A stretch of DNA of 64,000 nt from Desulfurella acetivorans A63 (GTDB lineage: Bacteria > Campylobacterota_A > Desulfurellia > Desulfurellales > Desulfurellaceae), in contig CP007051.1 of the NCBI GenBank assembly GCA_000517565.1, positions 767,039 through 831,038 on the forward strand. Direction: 5' to 3'. Position 1 is the first letter of the stretch; each line of letters begins with the position of its first letter. Under the pieces are notes generated by a model. The model searched no databases, had not been told where the DNA came from, and saw nothing but the letters and a program-made list of their open reading frames with translations. The position numbers and the translations under genes were made by a program. Shown piece after piece: positions 9,035-18,398 of the stretch.

Positions 9035-9163
9035 TATATTGTCAATAATTTTTACCAATAAAAATTATTGCTATAAAGTAAATTGTTAATTAAATGATAG
9101 AGTCCATATTAATACATTTTTTTTATCTCACTTATTATTTTAAAATATTTAAGTAAAAATTAT

Positions 9164-9192
9164 TTGACAAATTAAATTTTATTTGATATATT
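9164..9192 (+). promoter_or_regulatory. Promoter for the OFA-type transporter gene
   Basis: TTGACA (9164-9169) and TATATT (9187-9192), 17 bp apart, 40 bp before the start codon. The rest of 9000-9163 is AT-rich and I see no gene in it. Confidence 0.65.
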
Positions 9193-9231
9193 TCTTACAA
9201 ATAATTAATTTATTTGCAAGGAGGTCTTAGT

Positions 9232-10443
9232 ATGGCACAAGACTCTGTACAGGTAGGTGGTGGTAGATGGCTTTATGTTATACTTGGTTTAATTGTCAAT
9301 ATTATGCTAGGAGCTATTTACTCTTTTAGTTTGTTTAGAGTACCTCTTGAAAAGCTTTGGCATATTTCAGCAACTGAAAGCGGTTACCCATTTATGTTGT
9401 TTTTAGCAGTTTTTGCTGTAGCTATGCCCATTGGTGGTAACCTAATGCAAAAATGGGGACCAAGAAACACCATGATTTTAGGCAGTATACTTGTAGGAAT
9501 TGGTTGGATACTGGCAGGATTGTCCACAGGTATTGGCATGCTTTCCTTAATTTATGGTGTTATTGGAGGATTTGGTGTAGGTTTAGTTTATGGTTGTCCA
9601 ATTGCTGTTGCAGCCAAGTGGTTTCCAGATAAAGGTGGCTTGGCAATAGGATTGACTGTTGGCGGTTTTGGTCTTTCTGCTTTAATTATGGCTCCAATTA
9701 TTAAAACACTAATAGCTTCGGTGGGACCACTAAATACTTTTATGTATTTAGGTGTGGTATTTTTAATAATCAATATTTTGCTGTCACTCCCTTTTAAATT
9801 TCCTCCTGCTGATTTTAAAGTTGCTTCTGCTTCTACACCACAAGCTCAAGCCGCAACAGCAGCAAAAGATTACGATAGACCAGAAGCTATGAAACAACCA
9901 ACATTTTGGATTTTGTGGTTTTTATATATAATAGGCGCAATGGCTGGACTTATGGCAATTGGCATTGCAGCACCCGTTGGAAAAGAGCTTAAACTATCAA
10001 CAGGTTTAGCAGCTACAGCACTACAGGTATTTGCATTATTTAATTTTGCTGGAAGACCAACATTTGGATGGCTTACAGACAAACTAAAGCCAAAAAATGC
10101 TGCAGTTTTATCTTTTATAGTTATTGCTTTAGCTACAGGATTATTATATACTTCAAAAAGCATTGGAATGTACTTTGTGGCATTCTCCCTGCTATGGTTT
10201 ACTTTAGGCGGATGGCTTGCTATTGCACCTACTGCTACCAAGACATTTTTTGGAACAAAATACTATGGTAAAAATTATGGTGTTATATTTACAGCATATG
10301 GTATAGCAGCAATATTGGGAACGCTTTTATCTGGTAAAATTAAAGATATGACAGGATCATACTATTCAGTGTTTCCAATAGTAATGATAATAGCAATCGT
10401 AGGTATCATAGTCTCATTGGCCTTAAGACCTCCCAAGTCTTAA
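9232..10443 (+). CDS. MFS transporter, oxalate/formate antiporter (OFA) family
   Basis: 403 residues from ATG 9232, seven bases after AAGGAGG; a TTG at 9214 is in frame but upstream of that site. About 12 hydrophobic segments span the protein, with a central cytoplasmic loop of roughly residues 190-220. Features typical of the OFA family are LGAIYSFSLFRVPLE in helix 1, MQKWGPR after helix 2, and GFGVGLVYGCPIAVAAKWFPDKGGLAIG in helices 4-5. Family members move oxalate/formate, and many annotated ones probably carry other small carboxylates. It stands alone between its own promoter and a terminator. Substrate unknown. Confidence 0.85.
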   Translation: MAQDSVQVGGGRWLYVILGLIVNIMLGAIYSFSLFRVPLEKLWHISATESGYPFMLFLAVFAVAMPIGGNLMQKWGPRNTMILGSILVGIGWILAGLSTGIGMLSLIYGVIGGFGVGLVYGCPIAVAAKWFPDKGGLAIGLTVGGFGLSALIMAPIIKTLIASVGPLNTFMYLGVVFLIINILLSLPFKFPPADFKVASASTPQAQAATAAKDYDRPEAMKQPTFWILWFLYIIGAMAGLMAIGIAAPVGKELKLSTGLAATALQVFALFNFAGRPTFGWLTDKLKPKNAAVLSFIVIALATGLLYTSKSIGMYFVAFSLLWFTLGGWLAIAPTATKTFFGTKYYGKNYGVIFTAYGIAAILGTLLSGKIKDMTGSYYSVFPIVMIIAIVGIIVSLALRPPKS

Positions 10444-10447
10444 ACAT

Positions 10448-10476
10448 TAGAGGGGATTTCAGCCCCTCTAATTTAA
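10448..10476 (+). terminator. Rho-independent terminator after the OFA transporter gene
   Basis: A GC-rich stem TAGAGGGG / CCCCTCTA with a seven-base loop (ATTTCAG) is followed by AT-rich sequence starting ATTTAAT. It begins a few bases after the stop codon. Confidence 0.75.
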
Positions 10477-10479
10477 TAA

Positions 10480-10508
10480 TTGACATTTTTATTATAATTC
10501 GTTAAAAT
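10480..10508 (+). promoter_or_regulatory. Promoter for the amino acid ABC transporter operon
   Basis: TTGACA (10480-10485) and TAAAAT (10503-10508), 17 bp apart, 28 bp before the binding-protein ATG. Confidence 0.6.
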
Positions 10509-10536
10509 TTAAGTAGAAAATTAATAGGGGGTTTGT

Positions 10537-11295
10537 ATGTTGCGTAAGTTGTTTTTATTTCTAGTTTCCTTTGCATTTGTTTTTTCTTTTGGCTTGGCAA
10601 ATCTGGCGCAAGCTGAGCAGGTCGTAAAGGTTGGGGTAGATACTACTTTCCCACCATTTGAGATGGAAGAGCATGGTAAGGTTGTTGGTTTTGATGTGGA
10701 TTTAGTGAACGCCATTGCAAAAGCAGAAGGATTTAAAGTAGAATGGCACACAATGGATTTTCAGGGTTTAATTCCAGCTTTGCAAACTGGCACAATCCAG
10801 ATGGCAGTAGCTGGTATGACAATTACTCCACAGAGGGCGCAAGTTGTGTATTTTTCAAAACCTTATTATCATTCTGGACAATCAATATTGGTAAAAAAAG
10901 GTAGCCCTATCAAAGATTTGGCTGATTTAAAAGGTAAAACTGTAGCTACAAAACTGGGTACAACAGCTGATATAATGCTATCAAAAATGAAAGATATTAA
11001 AGTAGAGCGCTTTACAAATATTGATGATGCTTACAATCAATTGCAAAACGGTGGTGCTCAGGCAGTTGTATTTGATAACCCAGTTAATATTAACTATGCA
11101 AAAACTCATAAAAATGTACATACAGTTGGAAAATTATTGACAGGTGAAGATTACGGTATAGCTGTTAGCAAGCAAGACCCAAAATTACTTGAAAAGGTTA
11201 ATGCTGGACTTGAAAAAATTATTAAAAATGGCGTTTATTTAAAATTATATAGAAAATACTTTGGAGATGATAACGCAGGTTTAATAACACAATAG
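10537..11295 (+). CDS. glnH: Periplasmic substrate-binding protein of a polar amino acid (glutamine-type) ABC transporter
   Basis: 252 residues. The first 26 form a signal peptide ending in an AQA cleavage site. The mature part is a family 3 solute-binding protein: VKVGVDTTFPPFE opening, GFDVDLVNAIA, and the ligand-contacting stretch GMTITPQRAQ near residue 100. Length and text resemble GlnH and other bacterial glutamine/arginine binding proteins, but specificity cannot be read from the sequence. It is followed by a strong hairpin and then the permease and ATPase genes, a usual order for this transporter type. It has an AGGGGG ribosome binding site. Confidence 0.88.
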   Translation: MLRKLFLFLVSFAFVFSFGLANLAQAEQVVKVGVDTTFPPFEMEEHGKVVGFDVDLVNAIAKAEGFKVEWHTMDFQGLIPALQTGTIQMAVAGMTITPQRAQVVYFSKPYYHSGQSILVKKGSPIKDLADLKGKTVATKLGTTADIMLSKMKDIKVERFTNIDDAYNQLQNGGAQAVVFDNPVNINYAKTHKNVHTVGKLLTGEDYGIAVSKQDPKLLEKVNAGLEKIIKNGVYLKLYRKYFGDDNAGLITQ

Positions 11296-11300
11296 ATTAA

Positions 11301-11336
11301 AAAAGCCAGACATCTATTTGTCTGGCTTTTAATTTT
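11301..11336 (+). terminator. Intra-operon terminator/attenuator between binding protein and permease genes
   Basis: Perfect 12-bp stem AAAAGCCAGACA (11301-11312) / TGTCTGGCTTTT (11319-11330) with a six-base loop, followed by AATTTTTT. Partial readthrough would give more binding protein than membrane components. Confidence 0.75.
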
Positions 11337-11352
11337 TTGAAGGGATAAGTTA

Positions 11353-12030
11353 ATGGGTGGTTTTTTTAGTGTTATTTGGCAAAATTTACCGCAATTGCTC
11401 TATGGTGCAAAACTAACGCTCTTTTTTTCTGTAGTTGTGATAATAGTAGCAACAATACTAGGGCTTATCTTTGCATTATTTAAAATTTCACACAATCCTG
11501 TATTTAAAAAAACAGGTGAAGTATATGTCCATATTTTTAGAGGTTTGCCTTTACTTGTAGAAATTTTCTATATTTACTTTGCACTTCCAATGATATTACC
11601 ATTACACAAATGGTTTGATCCTTATTTTACACCGATTGCAGGTATACTGGCACTTTCTTTAAATGAAGGTGCATATATTACAGAAATTATAAGAGCAGGC
11701 ATTTTATCTATAGGAAAGGGTCAAACAGAAGCAGCCTATAGTATTGGTATGACAAAATACCAAACCATGAGATATATTATTCTGCCTCAAGCTTTTAAGC
11801 GTATGATTCCTCCTTTAGTTAATCAATTTATACAAACTATTAAAGATACTTCATTATTGTCTGTAATTTCTATATCAGAGCTAACAAGGCAGGGTCAAAT
11901 TATTATATCTACAACATTTGCATCGCTTCAAATCTGGACAGCAGTAGCCGTAATTTATTTAGCAATGATTTTTACATTAACTGGGATTTCTGGTTATCTA
12001 GAAAGGAGATTTAAAATTGATAAACGCTAA
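11353..12030 (+). CDS. glnP: Polar amino acid ABC transporter permease (GlnP-like)
   Basis: 225 residues with about five transmembrane helices. The family signature for the His/Glu/Gln permeases is near the N-terminus (TIxGxxxFALxxIS-like: [13 protein letters not shown], then [21 protein letters not shown]). The EAA loop that contacts the ATPase is [22 protein letters not shown] near residues 137-157. It probably forms a homodimer in the inner membrane. Its end overlaps the glnQ start by 14 bp. Confidence 0.9.
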   Translation: MGGFFSVIWQNLPQLLYGAKLTLFFSVVVIIVATILGLIFALFKISHNPVFKKTGEVYVHIFRGLPLLVEIFYIYFALPMILPLHKWFDPYFTPIAGILALSLNEGAYITEIIRAGILSIGKGQTEAAYSIGMTKYQTMRYIILPQAFKRMIPPLVNQFIQTIKDTSLLSVISISELTRQGQIIISTTFASLQIWTAVAVIYLAMIFTLTGISGYLERRFKIDKR

Positions 12031-12739
12031 GAATGTTAAAAAAAGTTTTGGAAAAAATTTGGTACTAAAAGGTGTGTCTTTATCAGTTAAGCCAAAAGAA
12101 GTTGTTGTTATAATGGGTGCATCTGGTTCTGGTAAAAGTACTTTTTTGAGATGTTTGAATGGATTGGAAAAAGTCTATAGCGGGGAAATTTATATTAACA
12201 ATGTCGAGATTACACACAACAAAACTAACTTAAATTTAGTAAGAAGAGAAGTTGGTATGGTTTTTCAGCATTTTAACTTATTTGCTCATCTATCTGTGCT
12301 TGATAATATTACAATTGGACCGGTTAAAGTGCTTGGAAAGTCTAAAGAAGAAGCCGAAAATATAGCCATGAATTTGCTAAAAAAAGTTGGTTTAGAAGAA
12401 AAAGCTAATAATTACCCGGATGAGTTGTCTGGGGGTCAACAACAGCGTGTTGCAATTGCCAGAGCTTTGGCAATGAACCCCATTGTAATGTTGTTTGATG
12501 AGCCTACAAGTGCTCTTGATCCTGAGATGGTAGGAGAAGTGCTTTCTGTTATGAGAAATTTAGCCAAAGAAGGCATGACAATGATTGTTGTAACTCACGA
12601 AATGGGATTTGCTCGTGAAGTTGGAGATCGAGTTGTTTTTATGGATGACGGTCAGATTGTGGAAGAAGGTTCTCCACAGGAAATTTTTACATACCCAAAA
12701 CAAGAACGCACTAAAGCTTTTATTAGCAAAATTCTCTAG
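12017..12739 (+). CDS. glnQ: Polar amino acid ABC transporter ATPase (GlnQ-like)
   Basis: 240 residues. Walker A GASGSGKS near residue 34, Q-loop VFQHFNLF near 83, signature LSGGQQQR near 137, Walker [15 protein letters not shown] near 157, and switch histidine VVTHE near 195. It energises the transporter encoded just upstream. The start is TTG 12017, eight bases after GGAG inside the end of glnP; there is no upstream ATG in frame at a plausible site. Confidence 0.93.
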   Translation: MINAKNVKKSFGKNLVLKGVSLSVKPKEVVVIMGASGSGKSTFLRCLNGLEKVYSGEIYINNVEITHNKTNLNLVRREVGMVFQHFNLFAHLSVLDNITIGPVKVLGKSKEEAENIAMNLLKKVGLEEKANNYPDELSGGQQQRVAIARALAMNPIVMLFDEPTSALDPEMVGEVLSVMRNLAKEGMTMIVVTHEMGFAREVGDRVVFMDDGQIVEEGSPQEIFTYPKQERTKAFISKIL

Positions 12740-13624
12740 ATGCAAAACACTAAAAAAGGTTATTTATACTTAGCAATTTGTATTGCATCCTGGGCGCTTA
12801 TACCAATTGCATCAAAAGAAATTTTAAGTAATCTGGATAATATTCAGATGCTTTTTTACTCAAGTGTAATATCTACATTTGTTCTTTTTTTATTTGTAAT
12901 TTTTCAAAAAAAAATTAAGCTTTTATTTTCATATAAACTTGAAGATTATTTCTATATGGCTTTGATTGGATTTATTGGAATTTATTTTAATTATCTCATG
13001 CTTTATAAAGCTTTTAGTATTGCAGATGCTGCTGTAGTTTTTATATTAAACTACACATGGCCAGTATTTTTGTTTATTTTTTCAATATTTGTATTTAAAG
13101 AAAAATTAACAATAAGAAAAATTTTTGCTATTTTAATAAGTTTTTTTGGTATAACTATTATTATAACAAAAGGAAATATAGCTAAAATTAACTTTGGGAA
13201 TATTGAAGGGGATTTTTTTGCAATACTTGCAGCTTTAAGTGCCGCAACATATTCTATTATAGGGAAGAAAAAAGATTTTGAAAAAACTACAAGTGTTTTT
13301 TTCTATTTTTTATTTGTTTTATTTTTTATTACACCAACATTATTTATACTATCTTCTTTTAAAATTCCTGATATAAAGAGCTTAATTTGGTTATTTATAA
13401 ATGGTACATTTATAAATGGTATTAGTTTTATATTTTGGTTTAAAGCTCTTGAGCATCTAAAAACGCATATTATATCAAATGCAATATACTTAACACCATT
13501 TTTATCTTTGATTTATTTAAATATCTTTTTGGGTCAAAAGATATTTATTTCGTCAGTGATTGGATTGATGTTTATTGCAAGCTCAATTATAATCGTGTCT
13601 ATAAAACCACATGCTCTTGATTAA
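12740..13624 (+). CDS. EamA/DMT family transporter
   Basis: 294 residues with about ten hydrophobic helices made of two EamA repeats (roughly residues 5-135 and 150-285). The repeats are marked by GFIGIYFNYLMLYKAF, AAVVFILNYTWPVF and FKEKLTIRKIFAILISFFGITIII. Members export or import small metabolites including amino acids; the substrate is not evident. The ATG begins directly after the glnQ stop with no visible ribosome binding site, so it is probably translated by coupling as the last gene of the transporter operon. Confidence 0.85.
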   Translation: MQNTKKGYLYLAICIASWALIPIASKEILSNLDNIQMLFYSSVISTFVLFLFVIFQKKIKLLFSYKLEDYFYMALIGFIGIYFNYLMLYKAFSIADAAVVFILNYTWPVFLFIFSIFVFKEKLTIRKIFAILISFFGITIIITKGNIAKINFGNIEGDFFAILAALSAATYSIIGKKKDFEKTTSVFFYFLFVLFFITPTLFILSSFKIPDIKSLIWLFINGTFINGISFIFWFKALEHLKTHIISNAIYLTPFLSLIYLNIFLGQKIFISSVIGLMFIASSIIIVSIKPHALD

Positions 13625-13644
13625 TTTGCAAAAGTGATTATAAT
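13617..13644 (+). promoter_or_regulatory. Promoter for the Bax-inhibitor-1 family gene
   Basis: TTGATT (13617-13622) and TATAAT (13639-13644), 16 bp apart, overlapping the 3' end of the EamA gene and 24 bp before the next ATG. Confidence 0.5.
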
Positions 13645-13667
13645 TTGAAAATAAAAGGAGGTAAGGA

Positions 13668-14372
13668 ATGCCAAACAGTATTTTAAGAACACAAGAACAA
13701 GCAATAAGCGCGTCAAGCTTTATAAGTAAAGTTTACTTATGGATGTTTTTCGGTCTTGGCTTAACTTTTTTGGTATCTTATGCAGTTTCTATTAACAAGC
13801 AAATTACGATGGCTATTGCAGCAAATCCTATATTATTTTGGGTATTAGTAATTGGGGAGCTGGGTTTAGTTTTTACAATTAGTGCCGGGATAAATAAACT
13901 CAATGCCCAGGTGGCAGCTTTTTTATTTATTCTATATAGTTTACTAAACGGTGTTACTTTGTCTTTTATTTTTTTAGCATATACGCAAACCGTGATTGCT
14001 TCAGCTTTTGGAACAAGCGCTTTAATGTTTTTAATAATGAGTTTATTTGGATTAACCACTAAGAAAGATTTAACTGGATTTGGGCATTTTTTGTTTATGG
14101 GTTTGATTGGCGTTATTATTGCAAGTGTCGTTAATATATTCTTAAAAAGTCCAATGATGTACTTTGTTATAAGTGTAATCGGTGTAATTGTGTTTGCGGG
14201 TCTTGCAGCCTATGATAATCAAAAATTAAAACAAATGAGTTATTCAATTGATGTAGAAGATAGCTCTGGTGTATTAAAAGGATCTGTAATTGGAGCACTT
14301 GCTTTATACCTTGATTTTATAAACCTATTTTTAATGCTTTTAAATTTGTTCGGAATGGGGAAAAGAGAATAA
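13668..14372 (+). CDS. Bax inhibitor-1/YccA family membrane protein
   Basis: 234 residues with seven predicted hydrophobic helices. Typical family text: SFISKVYLWMFFGLGLTFLVSYAV in helix 1, YSLLNGVTLSFIF around residues 85-97, and the C-terminal YDNQKLKQM with ALYLDFINLFLMLLNLFG. In E. coli YccA modulates FtsH; BsYetJ is a pH-sensitive calcium channel. The role here is unknown. The ribosome binding site AAAGGAGG is eight bases before the ATG. It appears to be a single-gene unit. Confidence 0.92.
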   Translation: MPNSILRTQEQAISASSFISKVYLWMFFGLGLTFLVSYAVSINKQITMAIAANPILFWVLVIGELGLVFTISAGINKLNAQVAAFLFILYSLLNGVTLSFIFLAYTQTVIASAFGTSALMFLIMSLFGLTTKKDLTGFGHFLFMGLIGVIIASVVNIFLKSPMMYFVISVIGVIVFAGLAAYDNQKLKQMSYSIDVEDSSGVLKGSVIGALALYLDFINLFLMLLNLFGMGKRE

Positions 14373-14425
14373 GTACTAAATTAGTATGAATTCGTAAGGT
14401 TGTTATTTTTTTGTTTTTTAAAATG

Positions 14426-14443
14426 TGATATATCAGATATCAG
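14426..14443. promoter_or_regulatory. Palindromic operator candidate at the gntR start
   Basis: TGATATATCA (14426-14435) is a perfect 10-bp palindrome and is followed by a second related copy, GATATCAG, which runs into the gntR start codon. GntR/FadR-type proteins bind short palindromes, so this is a plausible site for autoregulation of the cassette. No good -35/-10 pair could be assigned in 14373-14443. Confidence 0.35.
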
Positions 14444-15097
14444 ATGGAAATAAATTTAAAGTCATTACGAGAGCAGGTATATGAATATTTAAAAGATCAA
14501 ATAAACAAACAAAACTTAAAAGGTGGTGACTATATTGATATAAATGCTTTATCCAACAAGCTCAAAATAAGTAAAACACCTTTAAGAGATGCTCTTTTGC
14601 AGCTTGAAATGGAAGGTTTTGTTACGATTAAACCCAGAAAAGGTATATTAATAAACGAATTGAGCCTGGAAGAAATTAAATATTTTTATGAAATTATTGG
14701 AGCTTTAGAATGTTCTATAATACACAAGGTATGTAGTCATATTGATACCAATATAATTGAAAAACTAAAAGAATTCAACACAAAAATGCAAAAAGCAATA
14801 GATGATTCAGATTTTGACCTTTACTATAAAAACAATGTAGATTTTCATAATACTTACCTTTGTTTAAGTAAAAATCACCACGCGCTTAAGATAATTGATA
14901 ACTTGCGCCAAAGGCTTTACGATTTTCCAAGAAAAAAATATTATTTACCAGAATGGGAAAAAAGGTCTATAAAAGAACATGATATATTTATAGATCTATT
15001 GCAAAATGATTGTTTAAAAGCTGCATTATTTATCAAAGATGTACATTGGTCATTTGATGTTCAGAAAGAATTTATTATGGAGTATTATTTTAAATGA
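14444..15097 (+). CDS. GntR family regulator with FCD-type ligand domain
   Basis: 217 residues. Residues 1-70 are a GntR winged helix (LREQVYEYLKDQI, then INALSNKLKISKTPLRDALLQLEMEGFVTIKPRKG). The rest is an all-helical FCD-like ligand domain, with the metal-ligand-type histidines D/H in NVDFHNTYL and in later helices. Such regulators usually repress the catabolic genes next to them and are released by the substrate. Its stop overlaps the activase start as ATGA, so it is cotranscribed with the glycyl-radical genes it probably controls. No ribosome binding site is obvious before the ATG. Confidence 0.88.
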   Translation: MEINLKSLREQVYEYLKDQINKQNLKGGDYIDINALSNKLKISKTPLRDALLQLEMEGFVTIKPRKGILINELSLEEIKYFYEIIGALECSIIHKVCSHIDTNIIEKLKEFNTKMQKAIDDSDFDLYYKNNVDFHNTYLCLSKNHHALKIIDNLRQRLYDFPRKKYYLPEWEKRSIKEHDIFIDLLQNDCLKAALFIKDVHWSFDVQKEFIMEYYFK

Positions 15098-15990
15098 AAG
15101 GTTTAATTTTCGATATAAAAAAATATTCCATACACGATGGTGAAGGTATTAGAACAACTGTTTTTTTTAAAGGTTGCCCATTGAATTGTTTTTGGTGCCA
15201 TAATCCGGAAAGTCAAAGTTTTAAGACTCAAATTATTCATTATAGTGATAAATGCATTAATTGTAAAACCTGTGAAATTGTCTGTAAAAAACATGCTATT
15301 AAAGTAATTGACAAAAAAGTATATATTGATAATTTTTCTTGCGATTTATGTATTGATTGTACAAAGAGCTGTCCTACGGGTGCACTATCTTCAATTGGCA
15401 CGCTCTACAGTGTAGATGAAATATTAGATGAGATACTAAAAGACAAAATATTTTACACAAACGGTGGTGTTACAATTTCTGGTGGAGAACCTTTTCTGCA
15501 AATAAATTTTTTAATGGCTCTTCTTAAAAAACTTAAAGAAAACCATATACATATTGCAATAGATACATGTGGTTATACAAAATTTTCAAATATAAAAAAT
15601 GCGGCTGTTTATGCTGATCAATTTTTATATGATTTAAAAATAATGGATCCAGTTTTGCACATAAAATACACTGGTGTTTCCAATGAAATCATACTTGAAA
15701 ATTTAGAAAAGCTATCAAACATTGCAAGAGACAAAATTAATATAAGGCTTCCCATAATACCAACAATTAACGATAATCTTGATAATCTTTCACAAACAGC
15801 TAATTTTTTAAAAAAACTAAAAATATCAAAAATAGATATACTTGCCTATCATAATTTTATGGTTGATAAATACAAAAGACTCAACATGGACTTTAAACTA
15901 AAACACATCAAAAAGCCTAAAGATGAAGAAATTAACTCAATAGTAAATTTTTTTAGATCTCAAGATTTTACAGTTGAGGTAGGAGGCTAA
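15094..15990 (+). CDS. Glycyl-radical enzyme activating enzyme (radical SAM)
   Basis: 298 residues. The radical SAM cluster motif CxxxCxxC (GCPLNCFWCHNPES) is at about residues 29-37. An inserted ferredoxin-like segment with two CxxCxxC...C sets (CINCKTCEIVC, CDLCIDCTKSCPTG) spans about residues 53-95. ISGGEP (SAM-binding) is near 130. This two-extra-cluster layout is that of activases for non-PFL glycyl-radical enzymes. It uses SAM and a reduced cluster to abstract hydrogen from the glycine of its partner, which is encoded two bases downstream. By context it would be HypE if the partner is hydroxyproline dehydratase. Confidence 0.93.
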   Translation: MKGLIFDIKKYSIHDGEGIRTTVFFKGCPLNCFWCHNPESQSFKTQIIHYSDKCINCKTCEIVCKKHAIKVIDKKVYIDNFSCDLCIDCTKSCPTGALSSIGTLYSVDEILDEILKDKIFYTNGGVTISGGEPFLQINFLMALLKKLKENHIHIAIDTCGYTKFSNIKNAAVYADQFLYDLKIMDPVLHIKYTGVSNEIILENLEKLSNIARDKINIRLPIIPTINDNLDNLSQTANFLKKLKISKIDILAYHNFMVDKYKRLNMDFKLKHIKKPKDEEINSIVNFFRSQDFTVEVGG

Positions 15991-15992
15991 TT

Positions 15993-18398
15993 ATGCAAAT
16001 AAATTGTTCTATAGTTGATTTTAAAAAACCGAAAACATTAAGAGGCTGCACCACGCGTGTAAAAAATCTCTACAAACAAAGTATTCAGGCTCAAGAAAAA
16101 ATATCTGTAGAAAGGGCAATGCTTTTAACAGAGTTTTATAAAAATAATAATATTGATAGTATACCTTTAAAACGAGCTGCTGCATTTGATTATATATTGG
16201 AAAATAAAAAAGTAACAATATTTGAAGGAGAACTTATTGTTGGGGAAAGAGGTGAATTGCCAAAAGCAACACCAACTTACCCTGAAATAAATCTACATTC
16301 TTTAGAAGACTTAAAAATTTTAAATGAAAGAGAAAAAGTACCATATAAGGTGGATAAAGAAGTATTTGAGCTATACAAAGATGTAATAATTCCATATTGG
16401 AGTGGTAAAACCATAAGAGAAAAAATATTTTCAAACATGGATAAAGCATGGTTGAACGCATTTGAAGCTGGTATTTTTACAGAATTTATGGAACAAAGAG
16501 CGCCTGGACACACAGTTTTGGGTGATAGGATATATAAATTTGGTATGCTGGATATAATTGATCAGATAGATCAGATAATAATTGATTTAAAAAACGATTC
16601 AGATAGCTTAAGCAAAATTGAAGAGCTCCAAGCAATGAAAATTGCTGCAAAAGCAATAATCAAATTTGCCCGCAGGTATGCTGAACAAGCTTTGGAGCTT
16701 TCAAAAACCGAGCATGACCAAAAAAGAAAAGAAGAGTTATTAGAAATTGCAAGAATTTGTAATAAGGTTCCAGCCTATAAACCAGATAGTTTTTATGAAG
16801 CCCTTCAATATTACTGGTTTGTCCATCTGGGTGTTGTAATTGAGCTTAACGGTTGGGATTCGTTTAGTCCTGGTAAATTAGATATGCATTTGTATCCATT
16901 TTATAAAAAAGATATAGAAAATGGTAATCTAACAAAAGAAAAAGCTAAAGAGTTGTTAGAGTGTTTATGGATAAAATTCTATAATCATCCGGCTGTAGCA
17001 AAAGTTGGAGTAACAGCACAGGAAAGCGCAACATACACTGATTTTGCTCAAATAAATTTAGGGGGATTAGATGAAAAAGGCAACCCAAGCGTTAATGAGT
17101 TGTCTTATTTAATACTGGATGTAATTGAAGAAATGCGACTTGTACAACCAAATCCATCAATCCATGTAAGTAAAAAAACGCCAGATGAATTTATCAAAAG
17201 AGCCATAGATATAATAAAAACCGGTTTTGGACAACCTGCTATTTTTAATGCTGATGCTGTTGTTCAAGAATTGCTAAGGCAAGGTAAATCTATAGAAGAT
17301 GCAAGGCTTGGTGGTACAAGCGGTTGTGTGGAATCAGGTGCTTTTGGAAAAGAAAGTTATACTTTAACAGGTTATTTTAGTCTTCCAAAAGTTTTGGAAA
17401 TTACATTAAATAATGGTATAGATCCCTTAACAAACAAACAAATAGGTTTAAAAACAGGTGATTTTAAAGATTTTGAAACATTCAATGAATTATTTGATGC
17501 TTTTAAAAAACAACTAAAATACTTTATAGATGTGAAAATTAAAGGTAACCTTGTTATTGAGCAGATATATGCAAAATACTGCCCTGCCCCGTTTTTATCA
17601 ATTTTAATTGATGATTGCGTAAAAAATGGCAAAGACTTTAATGCAGGCGGCGCAAGGTACAATACCTGTTATATACAGGGTACTGGCATTGGTACAATTA
17701 CAGATAGTCTTTCAAGTATAAAGTATCTTGTATTTGAGAAAAAAACAATAAAGCCACAAGATTTACTTTCAATGCTAAAATCCAATTTTGAAGGTTTTGA
17801 AGTTCAAAGGCAAATTATGCTCAATAAAGTGCCAAAATATGGAAATGATGATGATTATGCAGATACTATTATGCAAGAAGTATTTGAAGAATTTTTTAAT
17901 AATATTGATGGTAAAGCAACATACAAAGGCGGGACATTTAGAATAAATATGCTTCCCACAACTGTACATGTTTATTTTGGATCAAAAATGCTTGCAACAC
18001 CTGATGGTAGACTAGCATATGAGCCGATTTCTGAAGGTATATCACCAGTGCAGGGTGCAGATAGAAAAGGACCAACTGCTGTTATAAAATCTGCATCAAA
18101 GATGGATCACATAAAAACTGGCGGAACACTGCTTAATATGAAATTTACGCCAGATTTGTTGAAAGACAAAAAAGGTACAGATGCATTAGTTAGTTTAATT
18201 AGAGCTTACTTTAAGCTAGATGGTCATCATGTGCAATTTAATGTTGTTGATGCGCATACTCTAAGGCAAGCCCAAAAAAAACCTCAAGATTACTCTGATT
18301 TGATAGTAAGGGTAGCAGGATACAGTGATTATTTTTGCCATTTAAATGAACAGTTGCAAAATGAAATCATAGCAAGGACAGAGCATAGTTTTAAATAA
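15993..18398 (+). CDS. hypD: Glycyl-radical enzyme, probably trans-4-hydroxy-L-proline dehydratase
   Basis: 801 residues. The active-site cysteine is in GTSGCVE (Cys about 445, Glu about 447) and the glycyl radical site is RVAGYSDYF (Gly about 776). A single Cys in GCVE rules out true pyruvate formate-lyase, which has Cys-Cys. Among GCVE enzymes the blocks GNPSVNELSYLILD, FNAGGARYNTCYIQGTGIGTITDS, NDDDYAD, the segment around MDHIKTGGTLLN, and the end IIARTEHSF match what I recall of HypD better than choline lyase CutC or glycerol dehydratase. HypD dehydrates trans-4-hydroxyproline to pyrroline-5-carboxylate. No proC is adjacent in the window. It has an AGGAGG site and lies in the gntR-activase operon. 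Confidence 0.75.
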   Translation: MQINCSIVDFKKPKTLRGCTTRVKNLYKQSIQAQEKISVERAMLLTEFYKNNNIDSIPLKRAAAFDYILENKKVTIFEGELIVGERGELPKATPTYPEINLHSLEDLKILNEREKVPYKVDKEVFELYKDVIIPYWSGKTIREKIFSNMDKAWLNAFEAGIFTEFMEQRAPGHTVLGDRIYKFGMLDIIDQIDQIIIDLKNDSDSLSKIEELQAMKIAAKAIIKFARRYAEQALELSKTEHDQKRKEELLEIARICNKVPAYKPDSFYEALQYYWFVHLGVVIELNGWDSFSPGKLDMHLYPFYKKDIENGNLTKEKAKELLECLWIKFYNHPAVAKVGVTAQESATYTDFAQINLGGLDEKGNPSVNELSYLILDVIEEMRLVQPNPSIHVSKKTPDEFIKRAIDIIKTGFGQPAIFNADAVVQELLRQGKSIEDARLGGTSGCVESGAFGKESYTLTGYFSLPKVLEITLNNGIDPLTNKQIGLKTGDFKDFETFNELFDAFKKQLKYFIDVKIKGNLVIEQIYAKYCPAPFLSILIDDCVKNGKDFNAGGARYNTCYIQGTGIGTITDSLSSIKYLVFEKKTIKPQDLLSMLKSNFEGFEVQRQIMLNKVPKYGNDDDYADTIMQEVFEEFFNNIDGKATYKGGTFRINMLPTTVHVYFGSKMLATPDGRLAYEPISEGISPVQGADRKGPTAVIKSASKMDHIKTGGTLLNMKFTPDLLKDKKGTDALVSLIRAYFKLDGHHVQFNVVDAHTLRQAQKKPQDYSDLIVRVAGYSDYFCHLNEQLQNEIIARTEHSFK

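Noticed and set aside
9000-9163. Small RNA or riboswitch in the miaA-transporter spacer
   Set aside because: The segment is AT-rich without stable stems or a conserved aptamer I could recognise; only promoter boxes are supported.
15993-18398. Pyruvate formate-lyase
   Set aside because: The active site is a single Cys in GCVE; true PFL has two adjacent cysteines, and the activase has two extra ferredoxin-like clusters not seen in PflA.
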